Of a stretch of DNA of 64,000 nucleotides, positions 59,817-64,000 are shown piece after piece (position 1 is the first letter of the stretch; each line of letters begins with the position of its first letter). The stretch comes from Streptomyces griseorubiginosus. Its GTDB lineage: Bacteria; Actinomycetota; Actinomycetes; Streptomycetales; Streptomycetaceae. The position numbers and the translations under genes are program-made. The notes under the pieces were generated by a model. That model was given only the letters and a program-made list of their open reading frames with translations, searched no databases and was not told where the DNA came from. The DNA lies in the NCBI RefSeq assembly GCF_001514195.1, contig NZ_KQ948737.1:390012-454011 (forward strand), in the 5' to 3' direction.

Positions 59817-60680
59817 ATGCCACCGACGTTCGTACTGGTTCACGGAGCTTTCGCGAACTCCTTCTCCTTCGCACCGCTCCAGGCCGAACTCGGCCTCCTC
59901 GGACACCGTTCGGTCGCCGTCGATCTTCCGGGACACGGGTTCGCCGCGACGTATCCGCCGGCCTATCAGGCGCCGCAGGACGTCGCAGGGCTCGCTACCG
60001 CGCCCGGGGCCATCAAGGGCGTCACGCTCGCCGACAACGCCGCGCACCTCATCGGGATACTGGAGCGGGGCAAGCGGAACGGCCCCGTCGTCCTCGTCTC
60101 GCACAGCCGCGGGGGCATGACGGCCACCGTCGCGGCCAACCAGCGGCCCGACCTGATCAACCGCATCGTCTATGTCTCCGCCTGGTGCCCCGTCGAGCTC
60201 GACGTCAGCGCGTACTACGCCGAGCCCGAGATGGCCACGGTCGATGTCGCAGGGCTGGCGTCGGCCATGGTCGGAAACCCTGCCGAACTCGGGCTGCTGC
60301 GCTCCAACTTCCGCACCGCCGACCCCGGCGTCCTCGCGGCCTTCAAGGCGGCTTTCCTCGCCGACGGGACGGACGAGGAGTTCATGGTCTTCCTCAACAC
60401 CCTCCAGCCCGACGAGAACCTCGACGTCGGCACACCCGACGACCGGGCGCAACCCGACAGTTGGGGGCGGATCCCCAAGACGTACGTCCGGCTCACTGAG
60501 GACACCAGCGTGCCGCTCGCCATGCAGGACCGGATGATCCGCGAGGGCGACGCGTTGACGCCGGAGAACCCCTACGACGTCCGTACGCTCACCAGCAGCC
60601 ACGTGAAGTGGCTGGTCGACCCGGCACCGGCGGCCCGGGTTCTGGGTGACATCGCCGCGCTCCTGCCTGCCGAACGGTAG
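59817..60680 (+). CDS. Cytoplasmic alpha/beta hydrolase, paralogue of the gene at 5710
   Basis: The 287-residue protein begins PPTFVLVHGAFANSFSFAPL with no export signal. Oxyanion motif is VLVHGAFA and the nucleophile elbow is SHSRGG (the paralogue has GHSLGG). The probable catalytic His is in LTSSHVKWLVD. It shares many blocks with the Tat-exported hydrolase 53 kb away (NGPVVLV, LLRSNFRT/LLRLNFRT, SWGRIPKTYVR/SWGRIPRTYLR, GDALTPENPYDV/ADALTPGNRFRV). Members are EstC-like esterases of unknown substrate. The ribosome-binding site is weak. Confidence 0.88.
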   Translation: MPPTFVLVHGAFANSFSFAPLQAELGLLGHRSVAVDLPGHGFAATYPPAYQAPQDVAGLATAPGAIKGVTLADNAAHLIGILERGKRNGPVVLVSHSRGGMTATVAANQRPDLINRIVYVSAWCPVELDVSAYYAEPEMATVDVAGLASAMVGNPAELGLLRSNFRTADPGVLAAFKAAFLADGTDEEFMVFLNTLQPDENLDVGTPDDRAQPDSWGRIPKTYVRLTEDTSVPLAMQDRMIREGDALTPENPYDVRTLTSSHVKWLVDPAPAARVLGDIAALLPAER

Positions 60681-60836
60681 ACGTACCTCCGCTTGTCATA
60701 TCGGTAGCGACGGCTCTGAATGGCGTGAGCTCGCCGTTGGCTCTCTCCACCCCCCACGCATCACCTACTGAATACCGCCCGCAAGTCAAGGCGCCTGCCG
60801 CGTCCACAAGTTGCACAGAATCTGATGTCCGAGGGC

Positions 60837-60865
60837 TTGCCGGACCACTGGGGTCAACATTTAAA
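60837..60865 (+). promoter_or_regulatory. Possible promoter of the beta-helix gene
   Basis: TTGCCG (60837-60842) and TTTAAA (60860-60865) are 17 bases apart in an unusually A/T-rich patch (60855-60880) that also contains ATTTAAAT and TCATGAAC. This would leave a 5' leader of roughly 130 bases. The rest of the 325-bp gap before 61006 holds no gene. Confidence 0.35.
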
Positions 60866-61005
60866 TCAAGTCATGAACTAAGTGGTGGGCAGGCTTCACC
60901 GCTTGGCCGGCTTCGCCTGCTCGTACCGCAAACCCCCCGCACCGCACGGCAGTTCCCGCACGGCCTTTCGTGACCATCCTTCATTCACCCCCAGAGGAAC
61001 ATGGC

Positions 61006-63555
61006 ATGGGCCTCAGATCTCTCGGTGTCGCGCTCGCCAGTACGGCGGCGCTGATCACCCTTCCAGCCGTCGCACCACCACCGGCCCTCGCGGCCGACGC
61101 CAACCTGTCCCAGGGCAGGACAGCCACATCGTCCTCGACGGAGAACGCGGCAACTCCGGCCACCGCCGCGGTGGACGGCGACACGGCCACCCGCTGGTCC
61201 TCGGCCGCGACCGACGACCAGTGGCTCCAGGTCGACCTCGGGGCCACGGCCTCGATCAGCCAGGTCGTCCTGAACTGGGAAGCGGCCTACGCCGCCGACT
61301 ACAAGATCCAGGTGTCGTCGGACGCCCGCACCTGGAGCGATCTTCGGACCGTGAACGGCGGGGACGGCGGCACCGACACCCTCGCCGTCTCCGGTCAGGG
61401 CCGCTACGTCCGCATGCAGGGCATCCACCGGGCCACCCCGTGGGGTTACTCGCTCTGGGAGTTCCAGGTCTTCGGAACCCCCGGCACCACCCAGCCCGCC
61501 ACCTGCTCCACCGCCAACTCGGCGCAGGGCAAGGCCGCTTCGGCGTCCTCGACCGAGAACGCCGGCACTCCGGCGTCCGCGGCGTTCGACGGCAACGACG
61601 GCACCCGCTGGTCCAGCCAGGCCGCGGACCCGCAGTGGCTGCGCGTCGACCTGGGCTCGTCCCAGGACATCTGCAAGATCGACCTGAACTGGGAGGCCGC
61701 GTACGGCAGGGACTTCCAGCTTCAGGCGTCCGCGGACGGCCAGACCTGGAACACCCTCAAGACCGTGACCGGGGCGACCGGAGGACGCGCCTCCTACGAC
61801 GTGAGCGGTACGGGGCGCTACGTACGCGTACTCGGCACGGCCCGCGCGACCGCCTGGGGCTACTCCCTGTGGGAGGTCGCCGTCCACACCACGTCCGGCG
61901 GCACCGGTGGCCCGGTCCAGGGCGGCGGTGACCTGGGACCGAACGTGATCGTCGTCGACCCCTCCACGCCCAATCTCCAGCAGAAGTTCGACCAGGTCTT
62001 CGCCCAGCAGGAGTCCGCGCAGTTCGGCTCCGGTCGCTACCAGTTCCTCCTCAAGCCGGGCACCTACAACGGCATCAACGCCCAACTCGGCTTCTACACC
62101 TCGATCTCAGGGCTCGGACTGAACCCCGACGACACCCAGATCAACGGCGACATCACCGTGGACGCGGGCTGGTTCAACGGCAACGCGACGCAGAACTTCT
62201 GGCGTTCGGCGGAGAACCTCGCCATCACCCCGTCCAACGGCACCGACCGCTGGGCCGTCGCCCAGGCCGCGCCCTTCCGCCGTATCCACGTCAAGGGCGG
62301 CCTCAACCTGGCACCCAACGGCTACGGTTGGGCCTCCGGCGGCTACATCGCCGACTCCAAGATCGACGGCACCGTGGGGCCGTACTCGCAGCAGCAGTGG
62401 TACACCCGTGACAGTTCGGTCGGCGGCTGGACCAACGGCGTGTGGAACATGACGTTCACCGGGGTCCAGGGCGCGCCCGCGACCAACTTCGACACCGGCC
62501 CGTACACCACCCTCGACACGACGCCGATCTCCCGCGAGAAGCCGTTCCTCTACCTCGACGGCAACGCCTACAAGGTCTTCGTCCCGGCAAAGCGCACCAA
62601 CGCCCGCGGGGTCTCCTGGCCCGCGAACGCCGGGACCTCGCTGCCGCTCGACCAGTTCTACGTGGTCAAGCCGGGAGCGACCGCGGCCACCATCAACACC
62701 GCACTGGCCCAGGGCCTCAACCTGCTCTTCACCCCCGGCGTCTACCACCTCGACCAGACGATCGACGTCACCCGGCCGGACACCGTGGTGCTCGGGCTGG
62801 GCCTCGCCACGCTCGTGCCCGACGGCGGCGTCGACGCGATGCACGTCGCGGACGTCGACGGCGTCCGGCTCGCCGGATTCCTCATCGACGCCGGCGCGAC
62901 GCGGTCCGACACCCTGCTCCGGATCGGGCCGACCGGCGCGGCAGCGGACCATTCCGCGAACCCGACCACCATGCAGGACGTGTTCATCCGCATAGGCGGC
63001 GCGGGCCCCGGCCTCGCGACCAACTCCGTCGTGGTCAACAGCGACGACGTCGTCGTCGACCACACCTGGATCTGGCGCGCCGACCACGGCGAAGGCGTCG
63101 GCTGGGAGACCAACCGGGCCGACTACGGACTCGTGGTGAACGGCGACGACGTGCTCACCACCGGTCTGTTCGTCGAACACTTCAACAAGTACGACGTGCT
63201 CTGGAACGGTGAACGCGGCCGCACGATCTTCTTCCAGAACGAGAAGGCCTACGACGCCCCGAACGCCGCCGCCATCACCCACGACGGCATCGTCGGGTAC
63301 GCCGCGTACAAGGTCGCCGACACGGTCGCCGTCCATGAGGCCTGGGGTCTGGGCAGCTACTGCAACTACACCTCGGACCCCTCCATCGTGCAGCGCCACG
63401 GCTTCCAGGTGCCCGTCAAGCCCGGCGTCAAGCTGCACAGCATCCAGGTGATCTCTCTCGGCGGCAAGGGCCAGTACGCCCATGTCGTCAACGACACCGG
63501 TGCGCCCACCTCCGGCACCGACACCATCCCGTCCAAGATCACGCAGTTCCCGTGA
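61006..63555 (+). CDS. Secreted protein with two F5/8 type C (discoidin) domains and a right-handed beta-helix
   Basis: The 849-residue protein has a Sec signal peptide (LGVALASTAALITLPAVAPP). Two tandem discoidin/CBM32-like modules follow at about residues 35-160 and 165-295, with matching cores (TRWSSAATDDQWLQVDLG; TRWSSQAADPQWLRVDLG). The remaining 540 residues form a pectate-lyase-type beta-helix (VDHTWIWRADHGEGVGWETN, LVVNGDDVLTTGLFVEHFNK), often annotated as adenylyl cyclase in Streptomyces. It probably binds and acts on extracellular glycans. ATG at 61006 follows AGAGG by eight bases. A terminator follows the gene. Confidence 0.88.
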   Translation: MGLRSLGVALASTAALITLPAVAPPPALAADANLSQGRTATSSSTENAATPATAAVDGDTATRWSSAATDDQWLQVDLGATASISQVVLNWEAAYAADYKIQVSSDARTWSDLRTVNGGDGGTDTLAVSGQGRYVRMQGIHRATPWGYSLWEFQVFGTPGTTQPATCSTANSAQGKAASASSTENAGTPASAAFDGNDGTRWSSQAADPQWLRVDLGSSQDICKIDLNWEAAYGRDFQLQASADGQTWNTLKTVTGATGGRASYDVSGTGRYVRVLGTARATAWGYSLWEVAVHTTSGGTGGPVQGGGDLGPNVIVVDPSTPNLQQKFDQVFAQQESAQFGSGRYQFLLKPGTYNGINAQLGFYTSISGLGLNPDDTQINGDITVDAGWFNGNATQNFWRSAENLAITPSNGTDRWAVAQAAPFRRIHVKGGLNLAPNGYGWASGGYIADSKIDGTVGPYSQQQWYTRDSSVGGWTNGVWNMTFTGVQGAPATNFDTGPYTTLDTTPISREKPFLYLDGNAYKVFVPAKRTNARGVSWPANAGTSLPLDQFYVVKPGATAATINTALAQGLNLLFTPGVYHLDQTIDVTRPDTVVLGLGLATLVPDGGVDAMHVADVDGVRLAGFLIDAGATRSDTLLRIGPTGAAADHSANPTTMQDVFIRIGGAGPGLATNSVVVNSDDVVVDHTWIWRADHGEGVGWETNRADYGLVVNGDDVLTTGLFVEHFNKYDVLWNGERGRTIFFQNEKAYDAPNAAAITHDGIVGYAAYKVADTVAVHEAWGLGSYCNYTSDPSIVQRHGFQVPVKPGVKLHSIQVISLGGKGQYAHVVNDTGAPTSGTDTIPSKITQFP

Positions 63556-63605
63556 CAGCGGGTCGTTGAGCCGCATCGTCACCGATCGGACGACGACCTC
63601 GAGAC

Positions 63606-63633
63606 GCTGCGGACCACGCTCGTGGTCCGCAGC
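63606..63633 (+). terminator. Stem-loop terminator after the beta-helix gene
   Basis: Thirteen perfect base pairs (63606-63618 with 63621-63633) around a minimal loop lie 50 bases after the stop codon. Confidence 0.7.
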
Positions 63634-63753
63634 AAGGGACGACCACCACGAGGCGCCCCTCGATCAGTTCGGCAAATTGCCCCCACGAGTTTGATAGAAA
63701 GCCCTTCCTTCGGTCTCCCGGCTTGCCAGTCTCTGTCTGCACAGGCGCATGTC

Positions 63754-63788
63754 ATGTCCGCGATCGTCGCTTCGCGCATCGCGGACAT
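63754..63788. promoter_or_regulatory. 11-bp inverted repeat upstream of the octamer array
   Basis: ATGTCCGCGAT (63754-63764) and its exact reverse complement (63778-63788) enclose 13 bases. The right arm overlaps the first octamer of the following repeat. It could be an operator or leader hairpin. Confidence 0.5.
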
Positions 63789-63848
63789 CGCCACATCGCC
63801 ACATCGCCACATCGCCACATCGCCACATCGCCACATCGCCACATCGCC
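63785..63848 (+). repeat. Eight perfect tandem copies of the octamer ACATCGCC
   Basis: The 64-bp block consists of eight identical 8-bp units with no variation and ends two bases before the GGAG that serves the next gene. The unit is not a multiple of three. Copy-number change by slippage would alter 5'-leader spacing. Confidence 0.9.
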
Positions 63849-63859
63849 ACGGAGACGCC

Positions 63860-64000
63860 ATGCCTCGAACGACCAGCAGAACCCTCCGGCTCGCCAGAGC
63901 CGTAGCCGTCACGGGAAGCGGCGCCGCTCTCGCCGTATCCCTGACAGGCAGCGCTTCCGCGGGCGTGCTGCAGAACCTGCCCGAGAACGCCACCGCGTTC
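63860..64000 (+). CDS. Secreted protein, partial at the window edge
   Basis: The first 47 codons give a Sec signal peptide (TLRLARAVAVTGSGAALAVS, cleavage near ASA) followed by GVLQNLPENATAF. GGAG (63851-63854) precedes the ATG at 63860. The gene runs off the end of the window, so neither family nor function can be stated. Confidence 0.75.
   Translation, partial: MPRTTSRTLRLARAVAVTGSGAALAVSLTGSASAGVLQNLPENATAF

Noticed and set aside
63785..63848. CRISPR-like array
   Set aside because: Repeats are 8 bp, perfectly contiguous and without spacers, so this is a simple tandem repeat.

Overview
The window looks like chromosomal DNA of a Streptomyces or very close relative. It has very high G+C, almost every gene shows G/C at third codon positions, and GTG and TTG starts are frequent. 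Three leucine TTA codons (the rare bldA-type codon) were found by eye. The families are typical of the genus: a zinc-free L33, MsiK-type sugar importers without their own ATPase, SigE-family sigma factors, STAS/HATPase switch proteins, DUF4232 and DUF2690 proteins, and many Tat/Sec-exported hydrolases. I saw no tRNA, rRNA, CRISPR array, replication origin or phage structural gene.

Layout. 0-7 kb: L33, a Tat-exported ferritin-like protein, a secreted subtilisin with a P-domain, small hypotheticals, a monooxygenase and a Tat-exported alpha/beta hydrolase. 7-14 kb: a carbohydrate cluster, with a GH3 glycosidase and LacI repressor on the minus strand, divergent from a three-gene ABC importer (lipoprotein plus two permeases). 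A promoter and a TTCGAA-type palindrome lie between them. 14-17.2 kb: a decayed patch holding an HNH-like lipoprotein, a frameshifted acetyltransferase, a WYL-regulator scrap, a PHP phosphoesterase and a degenerate IS5-type transposase, the last two enclosed by 19/20 inverted repeats. 17.2-27 kb: exonuclease, membrane acyltransferase-like protein, YihY protein, cold-shock protein, an RsbW-like kinase with two STAS proteins, then a two-component system stacked with an ABC-2 exporter. 27-34 kb: DUF4232 lipoprotein, a membrane-spanning HTH/peptidoglycan-binding/lysozyme-like regulator divergent from a secreted DUF2690 protein, a TRIC-type channel and an MFS pump with a divergent AraC regulator. 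34-37.5 kb: a YtrA-type GntR/ABC operon whose start lies inside a 29-bp perfect inverted repeat. 37.5-52 kb: mostly metabolic and regulatory singletons, including a SigE-family sigma/anti-sigma pair and TetR and GlxA-type regulators divergent from their probable targets. 52-59.5 kb: two giant FtsX-type permeases in one operon facing a MacB-like ATPase that carries an AbrB-like C-terminal module. 59.5-64 kb: a paralogue of the first alpha/beta hydrolase, a secreted discoidin/beta-helix protein, and the start of another secreted protein preceded by eight perfect copies of an octamer.

How the parts work together. Several modules pair a regulator with an adjacent target: LacI with the sugar importer and GH3 enzyme, GntR with ABC, the two-component system with ABC-2, AraC with MFS, TetR with a cupin, and GlxA-type with a saccharopine-dehydrogenase-like protein. 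The best candidate for an undescribed system is the pair at 28.4-30.4 kb. It encodes a predicted membrane-bound transcription factor whose outer part resembles a peptidoglycan-binding lysozyme that has lost its catalytic glutamate, next to a secreted cysteine-rich DUF2690 protein. All functions here are inferred from sequence reading alone; no database search was run.
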